Shown piece after piece: positions 23,431-34,600 of a stretch of DNA of 64,000 bases; position 1 is the first letter of the stretch, and each line of letters starts with the position of its first letter. Source of the DNA: Cymodocea nodosa (Eukaryota > Streptophyta > Magnoliopsida > Alismatales > Cymodoceaceae); contig CM072344.1 of NCBI GenBank assembly GCA_036874045.1, positions 6,048,501 to 6,112,500 of the forward strand. The letters run 5' to 3'. The notes beneath the pieces are model-generated. The model did no database searches and was not told the DNA's origin. It saw nothing but the letters and a program-made list of their open reading frames with translations. Both the position numbers and the translations under genes were made by a program.

Positions 23431-23847
23431 TACTCCTCATAAGTTCCTCTTTGCTTTTTTTTCTTTTTCATTCTACTAACTGAAATAAAGTTAAATCTAT
23501 GTCATTAATGCATCATTCTAATCAAAATTCATTTAAATCTGAACATTATATAAAGATTTAACTTGCAGGTCATTTTATGTTATGCAGAATTTACATTTTA
23601 CCTTGCAACATGCAGAAATTTTTTAAGCATTTATCCTGTCATTTAGCAAATTGTAAATCTATTAAACATTCATTCATAAAGTTCCACAAAATATATATAT
23701 CATTCAATAAATTCCATTCATTTCACATTCAAAACACGTATGAAAAGTATCTCTGAAAAATTATATTCATTAATATGAATCAATTTACAATACAAATACA
23801 TCAGACATTTTCATACAATTTTATACAAGTAGACAAACAATACAATT

Positions 23848-26125
23848 TAATCTCTATTCCTAAGTTCATCTACTTCCTTCTGGAGTTTTTCTAATTGAAG
23901 CTCTAATTGATTAATTCTTTCTACAGCTCCTGTAATTCCTCTAGAAGGTACAGCTATTTTTGCAGCTACAAAATTTCTGTATTCTTTCATTGAAATGGTT
24001 TTTAATCTGATCCTTTTTTATGCCCATTTCGTGAAATCAATACAATCCACCATCAGTAGTGGAATCAAATCTCCATAAAACAATTTCTTCTTTACTGTTT
24101 TCAGCTTGGAGATAAAAACTGCAATCCAATTTATTTGAATCCAATTTACAACTGCAAACGTGGCCCATTTGACAAATTAACTCAATTCTATGTCATGGCC
24201 TTGTCGTTGATAGACATTCTTAATCACAATGTTGGCTACCATGTGTGCTTTACCATTTAAATGCTTCAATCTATTTAATAAAGGCACACCAGGATTAATA
24301 GCTAAACTGTCCTTGATTTCCTGTTTAGTCCATTCAATGGTAGTTGTACTTTCCAAAATTTCCTACCCTTCATTCTTTAATCCAAAAATGTTGTGGAGAA
24401 GCTCTAGTGTTATCTGTACATCTGCTTCCTCCACGTTGGAAATTAATCCACCTTCTCCTTCTCTTAAATTTGCATAAAAATAGGGCACTAGATTCTCATA
24501 TACTACATGCCCTCTTTCTTGAGAAATGAACTTTAGTAGACCTTAGAATTCAAATAAATCTTTGATTTCTTGCATTCCATCCCAATTTACTGGTCTACTA
24601 TAAATAATATCATAACCCCTAATTTCTTGGTATTTGATATAAGCTTCCTGACTCCAAAAATGTACGTCATTCAGAACTGTTATTTCAATCGGGTCAGGAA
24701 TGTGACTTTGTTGTTCTAGAGGAGTTTGTTCTTGATCTTCCTCTACTATAGGCTGCATTTGAACATTCTCTACAGATTCCTAAATTTTTGCTTCTGCTTC
24801 TGTCTGTGGTAGTGAGCCGGCAGAACTCTCCACTCTATCTTGAATTTTTTCCATAAATTGCTGAAGAGTTTCTTGCTCTTTAGTGGAATTTGTAAAGTAA
24901 TTTATGTCCAAATGGCTTCGTTCAGCTTTTTCTTCATTTTCTACTCTTTCCTCTTCCTCCTGACTACAAATCTGCTCTGTCACTATTCTTTCTGATTCTA
25001 TAACAGATTGGGATGGAGTCATGGGCAATTCAGTTTCTACCCTAATTTCTGTTCTTTCTTCTTGTATAGGCTGCAGACTAATTTCAGCCTATTTTTCTTC
25101 TTGTCTTTGCTTCTGCTGTTGCAGCTCCTGCTCCTCCTCAGAATCGGATAGCTGGTTTATAAATATTGTCTCCACAGTCCTTGTTGAAAATTGATACTTC
25201 AGATTTAATTTCTTCTCTATATTCAGGTACTATCTCTTTTCCTTTCCTTTTTCTGATTAATTGTGCATGTTCTTCCTCTTCTTCTTCTTAAATTAAATCT
25301 ACAAAAGTAGGCTCTGCAGGCCTTCGAGCCACAGGTACTAGCTCTTCCTATTTAATTCTCTCTATAATTACTAGTCTCGAAGGACCAGCCTCAGCTTCTC
25401 TTGTAGCATTTGATTTAGCTACTGCCTGATGCTGTTCAACCTTAATTCTGTACTGGGCCCTCAACTTTTCTTTGACCCTTCTTCTCTTAATGGCATCATA
25501 TAAAATATGTGCCTTAGCTGTAGCTATTTCTTCATTATCACCTTGGTCTCTTGCTATTTTGACCAAGCTAGTAAACTCTTTCTCTTCTTCATCGGTTCTC
25601 AGCCAAGCAAATGCTACTTGTGGCAATGGCTCTGTTGGCTGAATTGGAGGTCTTGACTACTGTTCCTCAGGAACAGGTCTTTCAGTAGTCGGTTCTTCCT
25701 GTTCTCCTACTCGTTGCTACTCTCATATTTCCCAACTTCCATGACCAGCAATGCGCTTTTTAAACTACAATTTGGCTTTGCGCTGAATTAGCTCTAGGGC
25801 TACTTCATTGTTCGGCCTGATTTTTCTTTCTTTACTGACTGCAATTTTTGTTGCTACTCTGATTCGTGTCTCCATTATATGAGGTATTTGTATATCCAAA
25901 TCAACCAAAACTTTCCTTAAGTTAAAGAGTTCTGATTCTACCTTTTGTAGCTCTTTTTCTCTTGTCATATTCCGAATCTTTTGCTGCGTGCGCCATTCTT
26001 TTGATTCCTTCAGAAACTATGTTGTGCCAACTACATCTTCCCAAAATTTAGGTATCATCTTCCTCATCGTGGAGTTACACAACAGCATGGAATCGTTCTG
26101 ATTTCTACTATTCTAGATTCTAAAT
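23848..26125 (-). pseudogene. Relative of the copia D extra 3' ORF, minus strand, decayed
   Basis: Read from about 26125 it encodes KMIPKFWEDVVGTT, a charged heptad-rich region (25968-25765), an Ala/Glu/Arg-rich region (25626-25348), acidic stretches (25028-24780), and at 24690-24543 a domain, HFWSQEAYIKYQEIRGYDII through MQEIKDLFEF, that aligns with HFRSEEALQKYNNL...MEIRDLFEF in D1. The C-terminus is a predicted coiled coil (VERINQLELQLEKLQ) ending at a stop at 23848-23850. Length and layout match the D1 ORF, but the sequence is much diverged. Several stops and frameshifts interrupt it. It sits upstream of the F-block gag, not after a copia RNase H. Function unknown. Confidence 0.6.
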
Positions 26126-26129
26126 GATT

Positions 26130-27042
26130 TGGATAATAGGTTCTTCTAAATTTTAATAATAATAAGAATATCATTAGGATGAACATTACCATTCTCAACA
26201 GGAACAATAGTATTTATAGTGTAGGTAATGGGCAATTGTGCACCATTTCCAACCACCAAAGCTTTAGATCCTACATAAGGAGCACTAGTAGAGAGATTTG
26301 CTAAATCATTGGTTATATGGTGAGTGGCTTTTGAGTCAAGATACCACAAGGTATTGTTTGTAATAGTTTCTCCTTTGTAGGTAATAATAACAGTAGTATT
26401 ATTTCCCTAATTATTGGTGCAAGTGGGAGCATAATTTTCAATGTCAAGACACTTGAAACAATTCAAGGCTAAGTGTCTAGATCTATTACAAATCTAACAC
26501 TAAACTTTATTGTTCATATTTCCTCTGCCTCCATTATATTGTTAAGATCTTCATCAACCACCACAAGGATTATTGCCCTTATTATTATTCATCACCAAAT
26601 TTGTTGAGGGAGATGAGTTAATATACCTATTAACCCTAATTTCTTAATTTAAGGGCATACTCTGAAGATCTAAGAGGGGAATAACTATGGGTTGCATAGT
26701 GATGCTAGTAACAAAATATTTATATTTTAGACCTAATCCTCCAAGAATATGAAGCACCACTTCTTCATTGGAAAGAGGATTACCTAAGATGGCAAGAATA
26801 TCTAAAAGTGTAATAGCATGGGAAATGCAGTCTATCATACACAAATTTCATTTCTTCATGTTTTACAATTCAAATCAAAGTTGTATGAGCCTTGCTTGAG
26901 ACCATGAAGCATACATTGTTTCAAGGGTTTTCCAAACCCTAGAGGTCATCGTTTGATTAGCAACCTACACAAGAGCAAATGGTGACAATGAGGCAAATAG
27001 CCAACTCAAGAGAAGTTGATCCTACCTTCTCCAAGTTGTAAA
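26130..27042 (-). pseudogene. Copia gag-protease fragment, another lineage
   Basis: The minus strand holds a copia gag core (TMYASWSQARL, then LLDILAILGNPLSNEEVVLH and GLGLKYKYFVTSIT in the open stretch 26844-26644), a CCHC-like knuckle region near 26500, and a protease start WYLDSKATHHITNDLANLS (26349-26146; the active DSGA reads DSKA). It resembles the gag-protease of RE/Ivana-type copia elements, unlike copia D. LTRs and the rest of pol are missing. It is wedged between the extra-ORF relative and the inverted arm at 27043. Confidence 0.65.
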
Positions 27043-28760
27043 TTAATCCACAAACTAACCTCATTGAGTTACAGAAAACTCAACTGAATACAGTCGATAA
27101 CTATTGCTAACTCCACGGACTAACTTCGTTGAGTTACAGATAACTCAATGGAGTGACTTTATATTATATTACTGACCTCGTGGAGTTACGGTTAACTCAA
27201 CAAACTTACTTCGTTGAGTTAACTGTTCAAGCTTTAATTTTGCCCATTTTTAATGAATTTTATAAGTAATTTTGCATGATATTATGTATCTATGATGGAT
27301 AAATGATATTAATTATGGGTAATATAAGTCTTGAAATATAGTGCAATATAGAAATTTAATTAGCAAGTGCATCCCCCATTAGATATAATTTTACATGAAA
27401 CACATTGATTTATTTTACATGTCCTATGTTGGCTAACATCTCTTGGAGTTCAACTTCCATTAATTGTAGGTAACATATATATGGGAGGAGCTTAATGCAA
27501 AAGACCAAAGAAGATGTAAAGAATCAAAAGTTGGTGGACTAAACTTTAAAGAAGAGGACATGCCAACACCTTATTGGCCCTCCTAGATCTATGGCATCTT
27601 ATTGGCTTGGTGATAAAACCAAGGTGCCACATCAAAGAGAGAGAAGACAAAACAACATAAATACTAGGAGAGAGGAATTTTGGCCAACAACTTGGTGTTT
27701 CCAACGAGAGAAAGAAGGAGGAGAAGAAGCTTGGAGGTGAGGCTTGTGCTTCCAAAGAGAGACCATCCATTCATGCTATTCACCATTCCAAGGGCTAAGG
27801 AGAAGACGTCCAAGCTTGGAGGTGGATTTGCTGCCAAGTTCCATTGAATTCAAAGCTCTAGAGAAGAAGATAAGAAGCTCCTAAGGTAGTGATAACTCTT
27901 AGAGTTTATTATTTTCTTGTATAGAAGGAAGAATTGATGAGAAATGGTGGTGAACATCTCAATTATATGTCTTCTTAGCTAGATAGAGTTCAATGAATGT
28001 ATATGAATGTTTAATTCTTCTTTTCAACTTCTAATTTGCATCCTCTATTCACATGTATTGTTGGGGCTATTGGTGAGGCTTTCACACGAGTGAATGACAC
28101 TCACCAATGGTGGCTTGGCGCATTTGAGAAGAAGGTGTGAATTGAAAGAAGAAGAAAATAAGTGTTGATGTTCATTTGAATGAAGAACCTATCACTTATC
28201 TCTAGTTGTTAATTTTAATTTCAGTAGTTAATTGAGTTTGTTATATCTTATATTGATCACATTTTGTCCTAATCAATCTCCAAAAAGAATTTCTAATGCA
28301 AGTAGTATAGTATAGTTTAGCTAGATTAGCAAATAGCATAGTTGCATGCATTTAGTATAAATTAGAATAGAGTAGTATAGTCTATTGAACCTTCTTGTTT
28401 TATTTTTCTTTCCTTAATATTGATGCATGGATATCACTTCTGAAATCACGTGGAACTTGTGTGCATGTTATAATTGAATGAGTTGATAGATTTACAAGTA
28501 AAGAAATTGATTCACATCACCATTTTCCACTACACATTGCCTTGAAATTGAATGATTTGTGAGCTTGTGTTAACTTTGATTATTCTATATTCACATGTCA
28601 TTAATTTACTGAAGTATACCTAAGAGCTTGAAGAACAAGTTGAGTAATAGTTGATTAAGTCATAAACACAATCCTTGTGGAAGAATGACCTGTATTTGCC
28701 ATGTACACCAAAAGAACTATGCACTTGCAGCAAAGCTTGAGCTAAAAATATAGCTCAACA
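27043..28760 (+). repeat. Inverted arm 1 (F flank plus LTR B)
   Basis: 1718 bp that is the reverse complement of 36289-38005. The outer 180 bp (27043-27222) appears identical to its partner and belongs to the target sequence, not to gypsy B. The inner 1537 bp is LTR B. The repeat ends abruptly at 27043. Confidence 0.88.
27224..28760 (+). repeat. LTR B, left, plus orientation
   Basis: Reads TGTTCAAGC to AGCTCAACA on the plus strand. This is the opposite orientation to the internal genes and to the right LTR. The join to the interior (CTCAACA|AGTTTTTAGG) is exactly at the LTR terminus, and no PBS follows. Confidence 0.92.
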
Positions 28761-29954
28761 AGTTTTTAGGCTTCTATCCTCTAGTACATTGCCCCTTTAT
28801 TTTCAATTGAGTTTTTTTTTTATTCTATAAAAGTATTTTCTTTATTCATTCTATAGAACAACTTCTTCTTCTTCTTTTTCTTCTTTTTTTTTTTTTTTGA
28901 AACCTCTCTTTTCTCACATCCTACCACTACCCTTAGGATACCTCCCATAAAGGGTTTACATGTGAAGACTAAGAGGTTACTTAGCCTCCGTCCCCAGCAA
29001 CCTTATGAGAACGGGTATCAAACCTTATTCCCAAATTCATATATCTACCCTTCTCATGGGACAACCTATTGGAAAGATTTCCTAAGCCACTCCTCAAGAT
29101 TCATGTCATAAGAAGAGTCCTCTAGATACCACATGACTAAGAGTCTAGTGCAAGAATGTGTATATGTTATAAGTAAGAAACTATGGTTGGCATCTCAAAT
29201 GCATATTCCTATCCTCACCTTAAAGATAAGCTCAGCTCTAAGTGTAAGACATCATAAGGAAAGAACATTACTGAGGAAAATTCAACATGCCACAAAAAGA
29301 AATTAACTTCAAATGAAAACAAAGCTAAAACTAATAAAGAATTAATGATCTTAACCTTAAGAGCATACAATGGAGATTGAGTAGCATGCTAGTAAGGCTA
29401 AGATGCAATAATTCAAAATCAAAATTAAACTAACAAAGCTATTTCCTAAAAAAAAATTGACATGCAAGTTCTTATCATGGATACACATAAAACATGGTGG
29501 CATGCAACATATAGAACGAATTTTCAAACTTACCACCAACCTGCTTGTGAAAGAAACTTACATTTGGAAAATTTTCAATTTCATTGCTGTAGTATGCATC
29601 CTAAAACATTTTTTTACTTTCTCCTCCCCCCCCACACTTAGTTCCTGCATTGTCCTTAATGTAGAAAGGATTGTTTCAACAATAAGAATAAGTAAAAAAA
29701 AAATGTTAGCGCATACCTGTTGTGCACTGCTCTTCAAGTGGTGTAGATAAAATGTATTTAACTCTAATTATGGTTGAACATCAATTTGTCAAACAAACAC
29801 ATGATATCATGATAAAGTCTTTCAACCCATTCTACACCCTTCAAGTATTTGAAAATCATGCATCTAACTACTTTCAAATATATCATCAAATTCTGTTCTT
29901 TAAAATTAAACATCTCAAGCATGAAATAAAATAAGTCTCTTATCAAATAAGCCG
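28761..29954 (-). other. Gypsy B 3' non-coding region with polypurine-like tract
   Basis: No gene. The minus strand has AAGGACAATGCAGGAAC and TAAGTGTGGGGGGGAGGAG (29621-29645), the phrase typical of the 3' part of Athila-like elements. Further on come CTGGGGACGGAGGC and a pyrimidine-rich CTT/T tract on the plus strand (28863-28900). The short ORFs here, on both strands, overlap each other and are not supported. Confidence 0.6.
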
Positions 29955-31381
29955 AGCATAAGTTGTGGAGATAAAATGTTGCCTCTAGCTATCTTGTTGA
30001 TTGCAAGTGATTCTTCTCTTTACTTTTCTCCTGAAGTTGTCTCCACTTGGTTGACACGTGGATTTGTGATAGCTTGGCTTGGAATGGTTCCTTTCTCCCT
30101 CTCGCAAAGCCTTGCTGATATTTGGGATAGTTATGCCTCTATCTTACTGATTGATTGTGCATTAGCATGCACAATTGGTTGATACTTAGCGTTGTTCATG
30201 GCAAATGCTTCCATGCCTTTGATCAAGCTGTCTATCTTCTTTCCCATGTCTTCTATTGCTGCTGAATGATCATTTTTCTTAGCCAATTCCATAGTATTTC
30301 ATGTAGGTTGATTGCCTTGAAAATTTGAGGATTCACCATGTTGATTATCTTGAAAATGTGAGTTTCTCCATGAAAAGTTTGGGTGGTTCCTCCAAGATGG
30401 GTTGTAGGAGTTGCCATAAACTTCTTGCCTTTGATTGTTCCTTGTGTATATTTCCGAAACATCAGTAGAAGGGTTAGCCAACATAGGACATTCATTCACA
30501 ATATGCCCTACCATATTACATCCCAAGCACTTGAGTGGTTCTTTCCCTTTTCCTTCTATTGCTTCAACCCTTTTCAATAGGCTTCCATATTTCATTTCAA
30601 GGGTCGTGGTTGCATTTATGGAATGAATGCCCTTCTCTTGCCTTGTTTCAGATCTTGGAGAGGATTTCTCTCAACTTAATGTCTTTGCCGCCAACTCTCC
30701 CAAGAAGTTCCATGCCACTGTGTCTTCAAGATTTGCAAAGTCTCCTTACACCATGGATTCCAGCAAGCCCTTTACTGATGTAGGGATTCCATCATACACG
30801 ATTTGGCATTGTTTCCACAAGGGTATCCCATGATGTGGACACCTCACAAGCAATTCATTGAACCTGCTAAAGAAATTAGCAAATGATTCTTCTGGCATTT
30901 GATAGCAAGAATTAATAACCTTTCTCATCTCATTTGTTTTGGCAATTGGATAGAATCTTTTCAAAAAGATGGCACTAAATTGCTCCCATGAAGTAATAGA
31001 GTTGGGTGGTAAACTTTGAAGCCACCTTCTTGCTTGGTCTCTCAAGCCAAAGGGAACAAATCTCAATAGGATGGAATCATCTGTCAGATTTTGTATCTTC
31101 ATTAAGTTGCATACATCTTCAAATTCTTCAAGGAAGCCATAAGCATCCTCATCATCGTGTCCCATGAACTTTGGTAATTGGCTGATGTAGTGGGATTTCA
31201 ACTCAAAATGTGCTCCATTCTCATCTGGTAGTTGAATGCAAGTGATCCTACTTCTCTGTGTAGGATAGAACATGTCCTTGAGCACCACCCTCCTCTCATT
31301 ATTGTTTGCTGCCATGTGTGTTTCTTTTTGATTCTCTATGTGTATCAACTTGTTATCTGCACCTCTCTCCCAACTTTTCAT
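29955..31381 (-). pseudogene. Gypsy B gag, downstream of pol
   Basis: Starts at the ATG at 31379-31381; 211 codons are open to 30746. Core motifs are FELKSHYISQLPKFMGHDDE, FVPFGLRDQARRWLQSLPP, SWEQFSAIFLKRFYP and PEESFANFFSRFNELL (retrotransposon gag family). After a stop near 30655 it continues with a CCHC knuckle, CLGCNMVGHIVNEC (about 30530), the WRNHPNFSWRN motif and a coiled-coil tail with further stops, to about 29955. Gag would form the virus-like particle. It lies 309 bp after the pol stop, the reverse of the usual order. The ATG and full N-terminus are present, so it does not look like a 5'-truncated insert. Confidence 0.82.
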
Positions 31382-31690
31382 GCACTAAGACATTCACATC
31401 AGTTATGTAATTCAAGAGTATATGCAAGAGTTATTTACATGGTGAAATATCATCAAAGTATACAAGTACCATCATATATCATAAAATTTCAGCATGAATG
31501 GTTCACCATATAAATTCAAGATGACATGAAACAACAAGGATAGATGCATGATAATAAGCATATAAAATTTTGACGTGAACTTGCAATAATAAATTTTATT
31601 GTTAACAACTAACACACTAATACATAGAATGAAAAATTACTAAGAATTAAGAAAAGAAAAACTACATCTACAACTAAATACATACAAACA
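31382..31690 (-). other. Pol-gag intergenic region of gypsy B
   Basis: 309 A+T-rich bases without an ORF or a recognisable LTR, PBS or target duplication. Nothing here marks an insertion boundary between pol and gag. Confidence 0.5.
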
Positions 31691-34600
31691 CTAATTATAA
31701 TTGGGTTCCAACAACAAAGCACTCTCTCCATGATTGTAGGTTTTTCCAGGATAATATTCTTTAAGTCTTTGACCATTCACTACAGTTTTAAATCTTGTCT
31801 TACAATTTTCTATAGCTATAGCTCCATGATTATATATGTGTTTAATGATGAATGGTCCTGTCCAACTAGTCTTAAATTTTCCAGGGAACAAATGTAATCT
31901 AGAGTTATATAATAAAACTTCTTGTCCCTCATGAAAGTCCTTTCTCAAAATTTTCTTGTCATGGAATGCTTTTGCTCGTTCTTTTGCAATCTTTGCATTT
32001 TCATAAGCCTCTCTTCTCATTTCTTCTAGCTCATTGAGTTGATATTTTCTTGCTTTTCCTACATCATCAACACACATGTTAAATGTTCTAATAGCCCATT
32101 CTGCTTTATGTTCTATTTCTATAGGTAAATGACATGCTTTCTCATAAACTACTCTAAATGGTGACATTCCCAACACAGTTTTATGGGCAGTCCTATAACC
32201 CCAAAATGCATCATTAAGCTTTTCTGCCCAATCCTTCTTACTTGGTTTGATTACTTTTTCGAGCATGTGCTTGATTTGTCTATTGGATACCTCAACTTGC
32301 CCACTTGTTTGAGGATGATATGGTGTTGCTAACTTGTGAGTAACCCCATACTTCCTCAAAGCCATTTGAAATACTCTATTGCAAAAGTGAGGTCCATTAT
32401 CACTAATTATAGCTCTTGGAATACCAAATCTAGCAAAAATGTTAGATCTAAGAAAATCAACAACAACTTTAGCATCATTTCTCTTAGTTGGGATAACTTC
32501 AATCCATTTAGAAACATAATCAACAGCCAACAAAATATAAGAATAACCAAAAGAAATGGGAAATGGTCCCATGAAATCAATGCCCCAAACATCAAAAATT
32601 TCAACTTCAATGATAGGATTCAAAGGCATCATATTTCGTTTGGAAATTTTTCCCATTCTTTGGCATCTATCACAATGTCTACAATGATCTTTAGAGTCTT
32701 TAATTAGAGAAGGCCAATAAAATCCACATTCAAGAATTTTCAAAGAAGTTTTTCTATGGCTAAGATGACCTCCACAAGCATGATTATGACAAAAATTTAA
32801 GACATTAGCAATTTCATCTTCAGGAAGACATCTTCTTAAAATTTGATCAGAACCCATTTTATACAAATAAGGTTCCATCCAAACATAATGTTTAGCCATG
32901 TACCTCAATCTTTTCTTATCTGGTTTAGATAAATCAGTTGGTATTAACCCTGTAGCAAGATAGTTAGCAATGTCTGCAAACCAAGGTAACTTACCAACTA
33001 GAAATAAACTCTCATCAGGAAATTTTTCATTAATCACATTATTGCATGCTGGAATATTTTCTAATCTAGAGAGGTGATCAGCAACTAAATTTTCTTTTCC
33101 AACCTTATCTTTAATTTCTATGTTGAATTCTTGCAACAATAAAACCCAACGAATTAATCTTGGTTTTGCATCTTTTTTACTCATCAAATGTTTAATAGCT
33201 GCATGATCAGTATGCACAATAACTTGATTGCAAACTAAATATGGTCTAAATTTATCTAGAGCAAAAACAACAGCAAGAAATTCTTTTTCTGTGGTAGTAT
33301 AATTTACTTGAGCTTCATTCAAAGTTTTACTAGCATAGCATATGACATGATGTTTCTTATCAATTATTTGCCCAAGTACTGCACCTACTGCATAATTGGA
33401 GGCATCACACATAATTTCAAAAGGATAATCCCATATTGGGGCATGAATTATAGGAGGAGATATTAATGCATGCTTAAGTTGATTAAAGGCAGCAAGACAA
33501 TGTTCATCAAAAACAAACTCAGAATCTTTTGCAAGTAAATTAGTTATAGGTCTTGCTATCTTGCTAAAATTATGAATAAATCTACGATAAAAACCAGCAT
33601 GTCCTAAAAAGCTTCTAACCTCCTTAACAGATTTAGGTGGCTGCAAATGAGATATAACGTCAATTTTTGCCTTATCCACCTCAATCCCTCTATTAGATAT
33701 CACATGCCCAAGAACTATGCCTTCATTCACCATGAAATGACACTTTTCCCAATTTAAAATAAAATTCTTTTCAACACATCTTTGCAAAACCATATCTAAA
33801 TGATGTAAACAAATATCAAAATTTTTGCCAAAAACAGAAAAGTCATCTATAAAAATTTCTAAAAATTTTTCATTCATATCATAAAAAATTCCTGCCATGC
33901 ATCTTTGAAATGTTGCAGGCGCATTACATAAACCGAAAGCCATACGCCTAAAAGCATAGGTTCCGCTTGGACAAGTAAAAGTAGTCTTTTCTTGATCCTT
34001 AGAGATTATGGGTATTTGATTGTACCCAGAGTATCCATCAAGAAAACAATAAAATTCATGTCCAGCTAACCTTTCTAGCATCTGATCAACAAATGGCAAT
34101 GGGAAATGATCTTTACGAGTTGCAGAATTCAATTTACAATAATCAATACATACCCTCCAACTAGTTTTTATTCTAGTAGACACTAATTCATGATCTTGAT
34201 TTTCAACTACTGTAAAGCCTGATTTCTTAGGTACTACATGCACAGGGCTTACCCACCTACTATCACTAATAGGGTATATAATGCCATTGTCAAGCCATTT
34301 AACTATCTCCTTCTTTACCACTTCACTCATTTGGGGATTTAATCTACGTTGAGGTTCTCTAAAGGCATAGTTCTCATCTTCTAGGATAATTCTATGTTGA
34401 ACTATAGTGGGACTAACTCCTACAATATCACTCAATTGCCAACCAGGAGCTCTCTTGTTTTTACTTAATATCTTCATTAATTTTTCTTCTTGGTTTGGGA
34501 TTAAGTTTGCTCCAATTATAACAGGATATTCATTTTGCTTATCTATAAATGCATATTTCAGATTTTGTGGGAGTGCTTTTAATTTATTCCTTTCCTTAAC

